Below, in pieces: positions 8,727-19,154 of a stretch of DNA of 49,653 nt. This DNA comes from Acinetobacter sp. (GTDB lineage Bacteria > Pseudomonadota > Gammaproteobacteria > Pseudomonadales > Moraxellaceae). The stretch is from contig JAITLL010000074.1 of assembly GCA_031277915.1 (NCBI GenBank), positions 1 through 49,653 of the forward strand. The letters are read 5' to 3'. The translations under genes were made by a program, and so were the position numbers. The notes beneath the pieces were generated by a model, which saw only the letters and a list, made by a program, of their open reading frames with translations, did no database searches and had not been told where the DNA came from. Numbering within the stretch: position 1 is the first letter of the stretch; every line of letters begins with the position of its first letter.

Positions 8727-10922
8727 TTAATCTTCTTTTTGTGCTTTATATGCATAGGCATAGTTATAACCATAACCACCGCCACTAGAACGTTGAATGT
8801 CATTAAGGATAAAGCCATTCACTTTAACGCCAGCTTGTTCAAAGCGGTTAACAGTTAATTCAAGCTCTTTCATATGAGACTTGATATAACGAGCTACAAT
8901 TAAGTTCACGCCAGTGTACTGAGAAATAATAATACCATCAGTTACAGCCAGCACAGGTGGAGTATCAATAATGATATGATCATATTGAGTTTGTAGTTGT
9001 TCAAGTAATTCTTTGAACTGCGTAGAGCTCAACATTTCCGAAGGGTTGGTTGGGCTCTTACCACGGGTAATCACATCAAGATTCGCAACTTGTGTTTTAT
9101 GTAAAACTTGGGACAAGTTAGCCTGACCACTTAGTAGTTCAGAAAGACCAGGCTTGACATCAACATCAAAATATTTATGCATATAACCACGACGCATATC
9201 AGCATCAATCAGTAGTACACGCTTATTACTTTGTGCAAAAATAGTTGCTAGGTTAGTTGAAATAAACGATTTACCGACTTCTGGAGAGGGGCCAGCAATC
9301 ATAATAATATTATTCTTTGCTGTACTTAATGCGAAGTGGATAGCTGTACGAATACTACGGAGGCTTTCAATCGCAATATCATCACTGCTTTTAACGGCCA
9401 AAATAGGAATACTCTTTTTCTTCTTCAAAATACTCATACGAGTTTCTTGGATAGGAGAGCGAGGTACGGTTGCATAAACTGGAAGATCGAGCTCATTTTC
9501 AATTTGTGCAGAATCTTTAACTCCACTACGCATCATATTGCGTAATAACGCAATCAATATCCCAATAAATCCACCAACAAATAAAGAAAGAATTAATACA
9601 ATGAGTCTTCTTGGTTTTATTGGTTTAACTGGTTCTACTGCAGTATCAATAATACGGACATTACCAATTTCACCTGCATTGGCAATTTTAAGCTGTTGAT
9701 AAGAGTTAAGTAGCGATGTATATAACTCTGTATTGACTTTCACATCACGATAGAGTTGTAAATATAAACGTTGTGTTTCAGGAAGTTGTGTTAAACGATT
9801 ATTGAGATCAGCAATCTTTTTATTAATCTCTGCAATTTGTGCATCGATTTGGCGGATTAATGGATGATCATTGGTATATTTGGCAGAAAGTTCTGCTTGC
9901 TTCTGTTGTAACTCAATCTTAAGCTTTTCTAGATCAATATTTTGTTTAAGTAACAGTTCAGATTCAGCATTAACATCTACCGTTTTATACTTTTCTCGGA
10001 ATTGGTTAAATTTGATTTCGGAATCTTCTAACTGTTTTCTAAGCTCTGGTAACTGTTTTTCAAGAAAAGCTAAAGTCTGTTTGGATTCTAGAGACTTTCG
10101 CTCAATATTTTGTTTATGATAAACATTTAAAACATTATTGAGCACTTGGGTGATATGCTCTGGATCTTGACCTAAGTAGCTTAAACCAATAACACCCGTC
10201 ATTTTACCTTTTTCAGCAACGCTATAAATTGCATTAAATTGATTTACAGCGGTTAATAGAGCGAGCTTAGTTAGCGTATAGCTGTGATCTTTCAAATTAC
10301 TATGTGTATTAATCTGAACTTGCCACAACCCTTTTTGTGTATTTAGTACATTTTTCTTGTTTAGTAAACCATCAAATACAACTTGATCTTTATAAGTTAG
10401 AGTAAATTGATTTACATCTTTAAACTCTAATTTTAAAGGTTTATCTAAATAATATTCAGGTACACTGAGTTGTTTAACTATTAAATTATTTTTTTGGTTA
10501 GTGTAAATTACAGCATCATAACGATACTCTAGTTTGCTTTGGTCTTGTGAGACAAGTTTACCAATTAAACTAGATTGATTATCTTTGATGTTAATATCAA
10601 GGTTAAGATTCTGGATAACCTGCCCTAAAACCATTCTAGAACGAAGAATCTCTATTTCTGGATCAGCTGGTGATTTTTGAGATAGACCTCCACTGACTTT
10701 AGAAAGATCCCCAAGCAGGGCAGCAGAGGCAGCACCTTTACTATCTTCAACTTGTACCATCGCATCTACAGCGTAGGTGTCTGGTGTTATTCGTAAATAT
10801 AGCAAGGCACAAATTAAACTTAAGACCATGCAACATGCTATGATTTTCCACTGTGCAATCAATGAAAAGAATAACTCTTTTAAATCGATGCTATCTTCGT
10901 TAGTTTTAGAGTTTTGGTTCAT
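8727..10922 (-). CDS. wzc: Capsule polysaccharide co-polymerase and tyrosine autokinase Wzc
   Basis: Wzc controls chain length and export of Wzy-dependent capsule in the inner membrane. The 731-residue form starts MNQNSKTNEDSIDLKELFF. The alternative TTG at 10943 directly abuts the wzb stop. An N-terminal Wzz domain has a transmembrane segment near residues 25-50. A periplasmic coiled-coil region follows, then a second transmembrane segment (LIVLILSLFVGGFIGILIAL). The cytoplasmic BY-kinase has Walker A (AGPSPEVGKS, about residue 545), Walker A' (LLIDADMRRG) and Walker B (IIIDTPPVLAVTDG). The C-terminus ends in a tyrosine cluster (YGYNYAYAY), the expected autophosphorylation sites that Wzb reverses. 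It is the last gene of wza-wzb-wzc. The ribosome site is weak. Confidence 0.96.
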   Translation of the reverse strand: MNQNSKTNEDSIDLKELFFSLIAQWKIIACCMVLSLICALLYLRITPDTYAVDAMVQVEDSKGAASAALLGDLSKVSGGLSQKSPADPEIEILRSRMVLGQVIQNLNLDINIKDNQSSLIGKLVSQDQSKLEYRYDAVIYTNQKNNLIVKQLSVPEYYLDKPLKLEFKDVNQFTLTYKDQVVFDGLLNKKNVLNTQKGLWQVQINTHSNLKDHSYTLTKLALLTAVNQFNAIYSVAEKGKMTGVIGLSYLGQDPEHITQVLNNVLNVYHKQNIERKSLESKQTLAFLEKQLPELRKQLEDSEIKFNQFREKYKTVDVNAESELLLKQNIDLEKLKIELQQKQAELSAKYTNDHPLIRQIDAQIAEINKKIADLNNRLTQLPETQRLYLQLYRDVKVNTELYTSLLNSYQQLKIANAGEIGNVRIIDTAVEPVKPIKPRRLIVLILSLFVGGFIGILIALLRNMMRSGVKDSAQIENELDLPVYATVPRSPIQETRMSILKKKKSIPILAVKSSDDIAIESLRSIRTAIHFALSTAKNNIIMIAGPSPEVGKSFISTNLATIFAQSNKRVLLIDADMRRGYMHKYFDVDVKPGLSELLSGQANLSQVLHKTQVANLDVITRGKSPTNPSEMLSSTQFKELLEQLQTQYDHIIIDTPPVLAVTDGIIISQYTGVNLIVARYIKSHMKELELTVNRFEQAGVKVNGFILNDIQRSSGGGYGYNYAYAYKAQKED

Positions 10923-10943
10923 AAATTTACAACTAATATACAA

Positions 10944-11372
10944 TTATAATTGAGTGCGCCAATCTTGCACATAGCTTTGAATGTTGCGGCAAGTCTGATC
11001 AAAAAAAGCTTGGTCATGCTGATAAGGATCAGGTACATTTTGCCCTTGCCAATGGCCAAGCCTAAAAATTTTACCTTTTGCAAATGGCCAAGTTTGTTCA
11101 ATATGCTTTTGTTGATTATTGCTCATTACCAAAATTAAATCATTTTGTTTGATCAATTCAGCACTGAATTGACGAGCGACATGTGGTCTCATATCAATAT
11201 TCAACTGATCCATACAATGAATAGCTTTATCGTCTGCTGCGTGACCAACTAGAGCAGAAATACCAGCTGATGATATGTTTAGTGTAGGATGTTGAGCCTT
11301 TAAAAAATACTCTGCCATTGGACTGCGGCAAATATTACCCACGCAGACCACTAAAATATTTTGTAACTGCAT
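10944..11372 (-). CDS. wzb: Low-molecular-weight protein tyrosine phosphatase Wzb
   Basis: Wzb dephosphorylates the tyrosine tail of Wzc, cycling capsule polymerisation. The 142-residue form starts MQLQNILVVCVGNICRSPMAEYF. It carries the signature loop C-V-G-N-I-C-R-S (catalytic Cys10, Arg16) and the C-terminal acid in VPDPYQHD. ATG 11372 follows the wza stop (11374-11376) by one base, so translation is probably coupled. A longer reading from 11426 would overlap wza and add a non-homologous stretch. Confidence 0.95.
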   Translation of the reverse strand: MQLQNILVVCVGNICRSPMAEYFLKAQHPTLNISSAGISALVGHAADDKAIHCMDQLNIDMRPHVARQFSAELIKQNDLILVMSNNQQKHIEQTWPFAKGKIFRLGHWQGQNVPDPYQHDQAFFDQTCRNIQSYVQDWRTQL

Positions 11373-11373
11373 G

Positions 11374-12474
11374 CTAGTTTTTACCCAATTGATCAAAGGT
11401 ATAAAGTGCGCTTGAGAATGGCACAATCTGGTTCATAATGCGCTGCCAACGTGTTAAACCGGTTGCATCAATGTACACAATATCATTTTTTTGCATTTGG
11501 AATTGATTAGATAAGGCAAGGTTACCGAGGCTACTCAAGTTGAGCTGATAAATTGTTGATCTTTTTGTTTGTAAATCAGTACGCATAACGTAAATACGCG
11601 CGGCGCTTGCAGAGTATGGATTAACTCCCTCACTCTCACCCAGTACATCACTTAAGGTCATCCCTTGATCTCGTAATGGAATTGCTGAGCTTTTATTAGA
11701 CTCACCCATAACATAGAGTTTTTGATTTTGTTTAGTATTTACATAGATTGTGTCATTGGGTTGTACTAATAATTTGTGTAGAGAATATCCTTGTTTCTCA
11801 AGCGCAACGACATTTAAGTTATAAACTTCACCATTTCGAATAAGCTGAATATCAGTATTGTCACCCGACTCTTGATTTACACCTCCCGCCATACTTAGGG
11901 CTGTATAAATACTAATGGGCTGATCATCTAAATTATATTGCCCACTTTTCATGACCTGGCCATTAACAAAATAGCGTTTGGCTTGGTAAGACAGCACACG
12001 AACTACGACATCAGGTGTTTTTAAATACTTAGCAAATTGGCTACGTAAATATTTATTGGTCTCAGCCAGTGTTTTTCCTGCAATATGAACTTGTCCTACA
12101 AGTGGTAATTGAACATTTCCTGCCGAATCAATAGGGTATCCAAATGCTTTAATATCACTAGAAGCTCCTTGGATGGGGGGAGTAATTTCAGGGTAAGCCC
12201 AAAGTTGAATGGATAAAACATCTCCAGGACTTAAGCGATATTGATAAAAAGGAGTGTTGAATAAGGCGCTTATATTTCCTTGGGGACGCAAAGTGTCAGA
12301 ACTAATTTTTGGAATATTGTTTTGAGTAAGTTGAACAACAGAAACTTCTGCTCCTTGTTCTGTTTTAAAGCTCCCTTGTTCGGGTAAGTCGTAAGTTTGT
12401 AAGCCTGAGGTGACTGCACATCCTGTAAACGAAAGTGAAATGGCTAAAAATAATAATGTGCTTTGATGCTTCAC
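11374..12474 (-). CDS. wza: Outer-membrane polysaccharide export lipoprotein Wza
   Basis: Wza forms the octameric outer-membrane channel for capsule. I place the start at GTG 12474, giving 366 residues. AAAGGG lies about eight bases upstream, and the resulting N-terminus, KHQSTLLFLAISLSFTGC, is a proper lipoprotein signal with lipobox F-T-G-C (Cys18). Upstream ATG codons (12516, 12555) would place 14-27 odd residues before it. The protein has a polysaccharide export domain (YRLSPGDVLSIQLWAYPEI) and SLBB-type repeats (RYFVNGQVMKSGQY; KLYVMGESNKS). A C-terminal amphipathic segment (TRWQRIMNQIVPFSSALY) probably makes the membrane helix. It heads the leftward operon. Confidence 0.95.
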   Translation of the reverse strand: MKHQSTLLFLAISLSFTGCAVTSGLQTYDLPEQGSFKTEQGAEVSVVQLTQNNIPKISSDTLRPQGNISALFNTPFYQYRLSPGDVLSIQLWAYPEITPPIQGASSDIKAFGYPIDSAGNVQLPLVGQVHIAGKTLAETNKYLRSQFAKYLKTPDVVVRVLSYQAKRYFVNGQVMKSGQYNLDDQPISIYTALSMAGGVNQESGDNTDIQLIRNGEVYNLNVVALEKQGYSLHKLLVQPNDTIYVNTKQNQKLYVMGESNKSSAIPLRDQGMTLSDVLGESEGVNPYSASAARIYVMRTDLQTKRSTIYQLNLSSLGNLALSNQFQMQKNDIVYIDATGLTRWQRIMNQIVPFSSALYTFDQLGKN

Positions 12475-12608
12475 ATTCAAACCCTTTATTGTTTGTAATC
12501 CAATGATACTTTGCATGAAGACATTAGATTGTAGTCTAGAATTAACCCAAATCATACTTTATTTGCCAAGCAGTGATTGTATATTTCGAGAAAATTTTGT
12601 TTAAAGTC

Positions 12609-12617
12609 TGCTATATT
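12609..12617 (+). promoter_or_regulatory. Candidate extended -10 promoter for the capsule sugar genes
   Basis: TGCTATATT matches an extended -10 element (TGn plus TATATT) in the divergent wza-gna gap, about 60 bases before gna. No good -35 is visible at 16-18 bases, which is allowed for this class. A short inverted repeat (CATTTAA/TTAAATG) lies just before the gna ribosome site (GGTTAGG, 12664-12670). The assignment is tentative. I saw no JUMPStart/ops element. Confidence 0.35.
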
Positions 12618-12678
12618 AACGTAGTAGGTCGTATCCATGATGTTTCCCCATTTAAAATTAAATGGTTAGGTTTTATAT

Positions 12679-13956
12679 ATGTTTCAACTTGAGCAACTAA
12701 AAATAGCAATTATCGGCTTAGGGTATGTTGGATTACCTTTGGCGGTTGAATTTGGTAAACATAAACCTACAATCGGATTTGATATAAATGAAAATCGGAT
12801 ATTAGAGTTAAAAAACGGACATGACCATACGTTAGAAGTCACTTCAGATGAGCTAAGACACATACAGCAGTTATCGTATACAGCAAATATTGAACACTTA
12901 CAAAATTCAAACTTTTTTATTGTTACAGTGCCAACACCAATTGACGATTTTAAGCAGCCGGATTTGACTCCTCTTATAAAAGCATCTCAAAGTATTGCGA
13001 AGGTTTTAAAAAAAGGCGATATCGTTGTTTATGAGTCAACTGTTTATCCAGGTGCAACAGAAGAGGTATGTATACCTGAATTAGAAAAACATTCGGGTTT
13101 AAAGTTTAATCAAGATTTCTTTGTTGGTTACAGCCCAGAGCGTATTAATCCTGGTGATAAGCAACGGCGTGTCACCAATATTTTAAAAATTACTTCAGGT
13201 TCTACTCCTGATGTGGCTGATTACGTCGATCAAGTTTATAGTTTAATTATTGAGGCAGGCACACATAAAGCCCCAAGTATCAAGGTCGCTGAGGCTGCTA
13301 AAGTCATTGAAAATACACAAAGAGATGTCAATATTGCATTAATCAATGAATTGGCTTTGATTTTTAATAAAATGGGTATTGATACCGAAGACGTGCTGAA
13401 AGCAGCAGGTACAAAATGGAATTTTTTAAATTTTAGACCAGGTTTGGTAGGTGGTCATTGTATTGGTGTTGACCCGTACTATTTAACGCATAAAGCAGAG
13501 TCAATAGGGTTACATCCTGAAATTATTTTGGCGGCTCGCCGTTTAAATGATCGCATGGGTGAATATGTTGCAACTCAATTGATCAAAGAAATGGTAAAGC
13601 AGCGCATACAAGTGGTTGGTGCTCGTATATTAATTTTAGGTTTGAGTTTTAAAGAAAACTGTCCAGACATCCGAAACACCAAAATTGTAGATATGGTGAA
13701 AGCACTCAAAGAATACGATTTAGATCTTGATATTTACGACCCTTGGGTGGATAGTGCCGAAGTTGAAGGCGAGTATGGTTTAGCTCCAGTTATGGAATTA
13801 AAGCAAGATCATTATGATGCAATAGTTATTGCTGTTGCCCATGATCAGTTTAAAGCAATGTCGAGTCAGGAACTCGTTGCATTAGGCAAAGAGAAACATG
13901 TTTTATATGATTTAAAATATGTTTTGGATAAAGAACAAAGTGATATTCGACTGTAA
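12679..13956 (+). CDS. gna: UDP-N-acetylhexosamine 6-dehydrogenase Gna
   Basis: This 425-residue member of the UDP-glucose/GDP-mannose dehydrogenase family is of the Gna/TviB/WbpA kind. Members oxidise UDP-GlcNAc or UDP-GalNAc to the uronic acid with two NAD+. The N-terminal Rossmann motif is GLGYVGLP (residues 13-20). VTVPTPID is at about 82-89, and the catalytic Cys261 sits in [12 protein letters not shown]. The C-terminal domain has [15 protein letters not shown]. In Acinetobacter K loci this gene opens the rightward operon and supplies a HexNAcA precursor. Whether the K unit here contains that sugar depends on the glycosyltransferases. Unlike the downstream ugd product, it keeps its active-site cysteine. 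Confidence 0.92.
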   Translation: MFQLEQLKIAIIGLGYVGLPLAVEFGKHKPTIGFDINENRILELKNGHDHTLEVTSDELRHIQQLSYTANIEHLQNSNFFIVTVPTPIDDFKQPDLTPLIKASQSIAKVLKKGDIVVYESTVYPGATEEVCIPELEKHSGLKFNQDFFVGYSPERINPGDKQRRVTNILKITSGSTPDVADYVDQVYSLIIEAGTHKAPSIKVAEAAKVIENTQRDVNIALINELALIFNKMGIDTEDVLKAAGTKWNFLNFRPGLVGGHCIGVDPYYLTHKAESIGLHPEIILAARRLNDRMGEYVATQLIKEMVKQRIQVVGARILILGLSFKENCPDIRNTKIVDMVKALKEYDLDLDIYDPWVDSAEVEGEYGLAPVMELKQDHYDAIVIAVAHDQFKAMSSQELVALGKEKHVLYDLKYVLDKEQSDIRL

Positions 13957-13985
13957 AAATTACTAGTTATTAGCATAGGAATTTT

Positions 13986-15044
13986 ATGAAAATTTTAGTC
14001 ACTGGCGGTGCAGGTTTTATTGGTTCTGCTGTCATTAGAAATATTATAAAAAATACTCAAGATGAAGTATTAAATATAGATAAATTAACATATGCAGGCA
14101 ATTTAGAATCATTGTCTGAAATTGACACGGATTCACGATATCAATTTGAAAAAGTTGATATTTGTGATAGTGAACGTTTAACGGAAATTTTTAAAGTTTT
14201 CAAACCAGATGCTGTGATGCATCTAGCAGCCGAGTCACATGTAGATCGTTCTATTGATGGTCCCGCTGAGTTTATTACAACAAATATTGTGGGAACATAT
14301 ACATTATTAGAGGTTGCACGTAAGTACTGGTTACAATTAAATGAAGAAAAGAAAGCCTCTTTTAAATTTCATCATATTTCAACAGATGAGGTTTATGGTG
14401 ATTTAGAAGGTACAACAGATTTATTTACTGAAACGACATCTTATGCACCAAGTTCGCCTTATTCAGCAAGTAAAGCTAGTTCTGATCATTTAGTACGTGC
14501 TTGGCATAGAACATATGGTTTGCCAACTATAGTGACGAATTGTTCAAATAATTACGGTCCATACCACTTTCCAGAAAAGCTCATTCCATTGGTGATCTTA
14601 AATGCGCTGGATGGTAAGGCTTTACCGATTTATGGCAAAGGTGACCAGATTCGTGATTGGTTGTATGTAGAAGATCATGCCAAGGCTCTATATAAAGTTG
14701 TGACCGAAGGTAAAGTTGGAGAAACCTATAATATCGGTGGTCATAATGAAAAACAAAATATAGAAGTTGTGAAAACAATTTGTAAAATTTTAGATGAATT
14801 AAAACCACAAAATAATCATCAACCTTATGAGACATTAATTACTTTCGTAAAAGATCGCCCAGGACATGATTTACGTTATGCAATTGATGCCTCAAAAATT
14901 GCAAAAGATTTAGGCTGGAAGCCTGAGGAAACATTTGAAACAGGTATTAGAAAGACTGTTGAGTGGTATTTAAATAATTTAGAGTGGTGCCGCCGAGTAC
15001 AAGATGGCAGTTACCAAAGAGAAAGATTAGGTGTAAGTGCATAA
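13986..15044 (+). CDS. rmlB: dTDP-glucose 4,6-dehydratase
   Basis: RmlB converts dTDP-D-glucose to dTDP-4-keto-6-deoxy-D-glucose. The 352-residue protein is an extended SDR enzyme with GGAGFIG (residues 7-13), [12 protein letters not shown], the active-site S-T-D-E-V-Y-G motif, Y-S-A-S-K (catalytic Tyr and Lys), and RDWLYVEDH. Its stop overlaps the rmlA start by one base (TAATG), so translation is coupled. With RmlA and the next two genes it makes a 3-acetamido-3,6-dideoxyhexose. There is no rmlC or rmlD, so L-rhamnose is not made here. Confidence 0.96.
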   Translation: MKILVTGGAGFIGSAVIRNIIKNTQDEVLNIDKLTYAGNLESLSEIDTDSRYQFEKVDICDSERLTEIFKVFKPDAVMHLAAESHVDRSIDGPAEFITTNIVGTYTLLEVARKYWLQLNEEKKASFKFHHISTDEVYGDLEGTTDLFTETTSYAPSSPYSASKASSDHLVRAWHRTYGLPTIVTNCSNNYGPYHFPEKLIPLVILNALDGKALPIYGKGDQIRDWLYVEDHAKALYKVVTEGKVGETYNIGGHNEKQNIEVVKTICKILDELKPQNNHQPYETLITFVKDRPGHDLRYAIDASKIAKDLGWKPEETFETGIRKTVEWYLNNLEWCRRVQDGSYQRERLGVSA

Positions 15045-15916
15045 TGAGTACAAAAGGTATAATTTTAGCAGGTGGTTCTGGGACACGTTTGTATCCGATC
15101 ACAAAGGGCGTTTCAAAACAACTATTACCAATTTACGATAAGCCGATGGTTTACTATCCATTATCTGTGTTGATGTTGGCTGGTATTCGTGAAGTTCTCA
15201 TTATCAGTACACCAGATGATATCGAGGGTTTTAAGCGATTATTGGGTGATGGTTCACAATTCGGTGTTGAATTAAGTTATGCGATTCAACCAAGTCCGGA
15301 TGGTTTAGCTCAAGCATTTATTATTGGCGAAGAGTTTATTGGCGAAAGTAATGTGTGTTTAGTACTTGGCGACAATATTTTCTATGGTCAAGGTTTTACA
15401 CCAATGCTACGTCAAGCTGTGGCCCGTCAAAAGGGTGCAACCGTATTTGGTTATCAAGTTAAAGATCCTGAACGTTTTGGTGTTGTTGAGTTTGATGAGC
15501 AAAAAAGAGCAGTTTCATTAGAAGAGAAACCAAAAGATCCAAAATCGAATTTTGCGGTTACTGGACTTTATTTTTACGATAATGATGTAGTGAAAATTGC
15601 AAAACAAGTAAAACCTTCAGACCGTGGTGAACTTGAGATCACGACAGTGAACCAGATGTATCTAGACCGTGGTGATCTCAATGTTGAGTTACTTGGACGC
15701 GGTTTTGCTTGGTTAGATACCGGAACACATGCAAGTTTGCTTGAAGCCGCTCAATTCGTAGAAACCATTGAAAAACGTCAAGGTTATAAAGTGGCATGTC
15801 TTGAAGAAATTGCACTTCATAATGGTTGGTTGACGAAAGCTCAAGTATTAGAAATCGGCCAAAGCATGAGTAAGAATGATTATGGTCAATATTTGATTTC
15901 TTTGGTAACCGAATAA
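15044..15916 (+). CDS. rmlA: Glucose-1-phosphate thymidylyltransferase
   Basis: RmlA makes dTDP-glucose from glucose-1-phosphate and dTTP. The 290-residue form starts [19 protein letters not shown] longer reading from 14984 only runs back inside rmlB. The nucleotide-binding [25 protein letters not shown] and [10 protein letters not shown] motifs are all present, as is the conserved [11 protein letters not shown] near residue 225. It overlaps rmlB by one base and is two bases from the next gene, so all are in one operon. Confidence 0.96.
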   Translation: MSTKGIILAGGSGTRLYPITKGVSKQLLPIYDKPMVYYPLSVLMLAGIREVLIISTPDDIEGFKRLLGDGSQFGVELSYAIQPSPDGLAQAFIIGEEFIGESNVCLVLGDNIFYGQGFTPMLRQAVARQKGATVFGYQVKDPERFGVVEFDEQKRAVSLEEKPKDPKSNFAVTGLYFYDNDVVKIAKQVKPSDRGELEITTVNQMYLDRGDLNVELLGRGFAWLDTGTHASLLEAAQFVETIEKRQGYKVACLEEIALHNGWLTKAQVLEIGQSMSKNDYGQYLISLVTE

Positions 15917-15917
15917 A

Positions 15918-16772
15918 ATGAGCCTTGTAAAATTAATTGACTTGCCGAGTTTTGGTGATGAGCGAGGTGGTTTGGTTGCGATTGAGTCTAATCAGTCAAT
16001 TCCTTTTGATGTGAAACGTTTGTATTACATCTTTAATACGTCACAAAAACCGCGTGGCTTTCATGCTCATATTGATTTAAAACAAGTTGCAATATGTTTG
16101 AAAGGTAGCTGTAGATTTATTCTCGATAACGGTTCTACTAAAGAAGAAGTTGTTTTAGATAACCCGACCCAAGGTTTGGTTATTGAAGGATTGATCTGGC
16201 GTGAAATGCATGATTTTTCAGAAGATTGCGTATTACTAGTTTTAGCAAGTGAACACTTTACAGAGCAAGATTATATTCGAAATTACGATGAGTTTCTGCG
16301 TGTAGTAAATAAGCCTTATATTCATCCATTATCCGATGTTAAATCTAAAAATATTGGTCAAAAAACAAAAGTTTGGCAATATAGTGTGATTTTCCCACAA
16401 GCGGTTATTGGAGAAAATTGTAATATTTGTGCGCATACAATGATTGAAAATGATGTGCAAATTGGTAATAACGTCACAATTAAATCAGGTGTGTATATAT
16501 GGGATGGGATTACATTAGAAGATAACGTTTTTGTTGGCCCTAGTGTTACTTTTACAAATGATAAGGCCCCCCGTTCAAAGCAATATCCCGATGAGTTTCT
16601 AAAAACTATAGTTGAACAAGGTGCAAGTATTGGCGGTAATGCTACCATTTTGCCAGGCATAAGAATTGGTCGAAATGCATTGGTTGGTGCAGGTGCGGTA
16701 GTAACTAAAGATGTTCCGGAAAATGCAATTGTAGTAGGAAATCCTGCAATTATTAAAGGCTATGTGAAATAA
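15918..16772 (+). CDS. Fused dTDP-4-keto-6-deoxyglucose 3,4-ketoisomerase / sugar N-acetyltransferase
   Basis: Two enzymes are joined in 284 residues. Residues 1-130 form a cupin of the FdtA/QdtA (WxcM-like) kind, with GDERGGL and the catalytic-type [11 protein letters not shown] (H49, H51). They should move the keto group of dTDP-4-keto-6-deoxyglucose from C4 to C3. Residues about 137-284 are a left-handed beta-helix acetyltransferase of hexapeptide repeats (for example [39 protein letters not shown]). This part should acetylate the 3-amino sugar made by the next gene's product. In many bacteria these are separate proteins; a fused enzyme, FdtD, is known. The C4 configuration of the product (Fuc3NAc or Qui3NAc) cannot be decided from what I see. 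Confidence 0.88.
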   Translation: MSLVKLIDLPSFGDERGGLVAIESNQSIPFDVKRLYYIFNTSQKPRGFHAHIDLKQVAICLKGSCRFILDNGSTKEEVVLDNPTQGLVIEGLIWREMHDFSEDCVLLVLASEHFTEQDYIRNYDEFLRVVNKPYIHPLSDVKSKNIGQKTKVWQYSVIFPQAVIGENCNICAHTMIENDVQIGNNVTIKSGVYIWDGITLEDNVFVGPSVTFTNDKAPRSKQYPDEFLKTIVEQGASIGGNATILPGIRIGRNALVGAGAVVTKDVPENAIVVGNPAIIKGYVK

Positions 16773-17887
16773 TGATTCCTTTCTTAGATTTAAAAAATAT
16801 AAATAGTCAATATCGTGCAGAACTAATCGAGGCTTGCACTCGTGTTATAGATTCTGGATGGTACATAGGCGGAAATGAGCTAGCTCAATTTGAACAAAAC
16901 TTTGCGGAATATTGTGGAGTAAAATTTGCAATTGGAGTTGCAAATGGTTTAGATGCCTTGATTCTTACGCTTCGAGCATGGAAAGAGTTGGGGAAACTAA
17001 ATGATGGTGATGAAGTAATCGTCCCATCAAATACATATATTGCAAGTATTTTAGCAATCACTGCCAATAACCTAACTCCAGTTTTAGTTGAACCGGATAT
17101 TAATACTTATAATATTGATCCAAGCAAGATTGAAGCTGTAATTACTCCAAAAACGAAAGTAATCTTACCTGTTCATTTATATGGGCAATTAGCAGAAATG
17201 CCTGCAATCATGGCAATTGCAAATAAATATAATCTACTTGTTTTAGAGGATTCAGCTCAATCACATAGTGCTGAAATTAATGGAATAAAAGCTGGAAACT
17301 GGGGAGATGCTTCTGGTTTCAGTTTCTATCCTGGTAAAAATTTAGGTGCATTAGGGGATGCTGGCGCTGTAACCACTAACAATGAAGAACTTGCACAAAT
17401 GTTACGTGCTCTTCGTAATTATGGTTCTCATGAAAAATATAAAAATTTAGTACCTGGTGTAAATAGTCGTCTTGATGAAATTCAAGCTGCCATGCTAGAT
17501 ATTAAATTAAAATATTTAGATCAAGAAATAGCTCATCGCCGTAAAATTGCGCAATTGTATTTGCAGCATATAGTAAATCCTTTAATCAAATTACCCTTAG
17601 CTCAGAAAAATGCTGAAGAGTATCAGCAACACGTTTGGCATTTATTTGTGATTCGTACTGAGCATCGCGAGGCTTTACAAAAGTACTTGGCTGAACAAGG
17701 TGTACAAACTTTAATTCATTATCCTATCCCACCTCACAAGCAACAGGCTTATAAAGAATGGAATGATTTAAGTTATCCTGTATCTGAAAAAATTCATGCT
17801 GAAGTGATGAGTTTACCTATTGGTCCTACACTAAGGGTGGAAGAGGCTGAGAAAGTAATTCAGATTTGTAATAATTTTAAAGTCTAA
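16772..17887 (+). CDS. fdtB: dTDP-3-keto-sugar aminotransferase (FdtB/QdtB type)
   Basis: This 371-residue PLP enzyme of the DegT/DnrJ/EryC1 family transfers an amino group from glutamate to C3 of the dTDP-3-keto-6-deoxyhexose. The family layout is complete: MIPFLDLK start, [36 protein letters not shown], the PLP lysine K189 in [15 protein letters not shown], and [10 protein letters not shown]. Its start overlaps the stop of the fused isomerase/acetyltransferase by one base, which ties the two steps together. It would be called qdtB if the product is Qui3NAc. Confidence 0.9.
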   Translation: MIPFLDLKNINSQYRAELIEACTRVIDSGWYIGGNELAQFEQNFAEYCGVKFAIGVANGLDALILTLRAWKELGKLNDGDEVIVPSNTYIASILAITANNLTPVLVEPDINTYNIDPSKIEAVITPKTKVILPVHLYGQLAEMPAIMAIANKYNLLVLEDSAQSHSAEINGIKAGNWGDASGFSFYPGKNLGALGDAGAVTTNNEELAQMLRALRNYGSHEKYKNLVPGVNSRLDEIQAAMLDIKLKYLDQEIAHRRKIAQLYLQHIVNPLIKLPLAQKNAEEYQQHVWHLFVIRTEHREALQKYLAEQGVQTLIHYPIPPHKQQAYKEWNDLSYPVSEKIHAEVMSLPIGPTLRVEEAEKVIQICNNFKV

Positions 17888-17888
17888 A

Positions 17889-19154
17889 ATGAATTTACTA
17901 AAAACAAGTGTATTAAATGGAGTGGCTGTTTTAATTAAAACGGCCACGATGTTTATTTTAAACAAGATTTTAGCTATTTATGTTGGTCCAGCTGGTTATG
18001 CGGCTATTGGGCAGTTCCAAAATTTTATACAAATGGTGACAACCTTCGCCGGTAGTGCAATTAATACTGCAGTTATTAAATATACGGCTGAGTATTATGA
18101 CGATGAAACTAAACAAAGAAATATATGGAAAACAGCGGGAAGTATAGTCTTACTTTTTAGCTTACTTTTTTCGATAATTATATTAATTTTTCAAAAACAA
18201 CTTTCAATTTATATTTTTCATACTGATCTATATCAAACAGTTTTTGTTTGGTTTGCTGTATTCCTAACACTATTTACCTTTAATGCACTTTTTTTAGCCA
18301 TTTTAAATGGAAAAAAAGAAGTTTTAAGATTAGTTGTCGCGAATATTGTAGGAAGTATTTTTTCTTTAGCTGTCACAAGCCTTTTAGCAATAAAATATAG
18401 TTTATATGGAGCTTTAGTTGCTCTTTCAATTTATCAATCTTTAGCTTTTTTAGTGACATTATTTATATGTTATAAAGCTGAATGGTTTAAGCTAAGTTAT
18501 TTATTTGGGAAAATAGATAAAGCTATTGCTAAAAAATTTGCGGCTTTCGCTTTAATGGCATTAGTCAGTGCTATATGTGTTCCCATTTCCCAAATGGCTA
18601 TTCGTAGTTATTTAACATATGAATACGGGTTAACTTATGCTGGATATTGGGAGGCAATGATTCGTTTAAGTGCAGCATACCTTATGTTAGTTACGACGAC
18701 ATTGGGAGTATATTATTTACCAAGACTTTCTGAGTTATCAGAAATTGAAGAAATAAAAAAAGAAATTTACTTAGGATATAAATTTATATTTCCAGTTGCT
18801 GCTATAGGCGGAATTTTTGTTTATTTTCTTCGGGATTGGATCATTACCTTATTATTTACTAAAACATTTATGCCTATGCGAGATTTGTTTTTTTGGCAAA
18901 TGATAGGAGACTCTCTAAAAATTGGTAGTTGGATACTTGCATATCTAATGCTAAGTAAAGCAATGACAAAACTATTTATAACTACTGAAATTATATTTGC
19001 ACTTACCTCAATATTATTAACTTATATCTGTACTCAAATTTTTGGTTTTAAAGGTGTGTCTATTGCTCATCTAGTTAATTATGGAATGTACTGGATTATA
19101 GTCGGTTTTTTTATATTTAGAGTTTTAAATAATAAAGGTTTGAATAATGAGTGA
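17889..19154 (+). CDS. wzx: Repeat-unit flippase Wzx (WzxE-like)
   Basis: This 421-residue integral membrane protein has about 12 hydrophobic segments and belongs to the MOP/PST family. It should move undecaprenyl-diphosphate-linked K units across the inner membrane. It resembles E. coli WzxE over most of its length: an N-terminal GKLLA-like NKILAIYVGPAGYA, TVIKYTAEY-like VIKYTAEYYDD, and a C-terminal LRDWIITLLFTKTFMPMRDLFFWQMIGD. WzxE carries a unit containing the amino-deoxy sugar Fuc4NAc, so similarity here fits a unit with an N-acetylated aminodeoxyhexose. It is strongly AT-rich, like the following genes. Its end overlaps the next gene by eight bases. Confidence 0.92.
   Translation: MNLLKTSVLNGVAVLIKTATMFILNKILAIYVGPAGYAAIGQFQNFIQMVTTFAGSAINTAVIKYTAEYYDDETKQRNIWKTAGSIVLLFSLLFSIIILIFQKQLSIYIFHTDLYQTVFVWFAVFLTLFTFNALFLAILNGKKEVLRLVVANIVGSIFSLAVTSLLAIKYSLYGALVALSIYQSLAFLVTLFICYKAEWFKLSYLFGKIDKAIAKKFAAFALMALVSAICVPISQMAIRSYLTYEYGLTYAGYWEAMIRLSAAYLMLVTTTLGVYYLPRLSELSEIEEIKKEIYLGYKFIFPVAAIGGIFVYFLRDWIITLLFTKTFMPMRDLFFWQMIGDSLKIGSWILAYLMLSKAMTKLFITTEIIFALTSILLTYICTQIFGFKGVSIAHLVNYGMYWIIVGFFIFRVLNNKGLNNE

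Noticed and set aside
12556-12678. JUMPStart/ops element upstream of the capsule operon
   Set aside because: I found no GGCGGTAG-type core in the gap on either strand.
14984-15043. N-terminal extension of rmlA into rmlB
   Set aside because: RmlA homologues start at the [11 protein letters not shown] segment, at the TAATG overlap.
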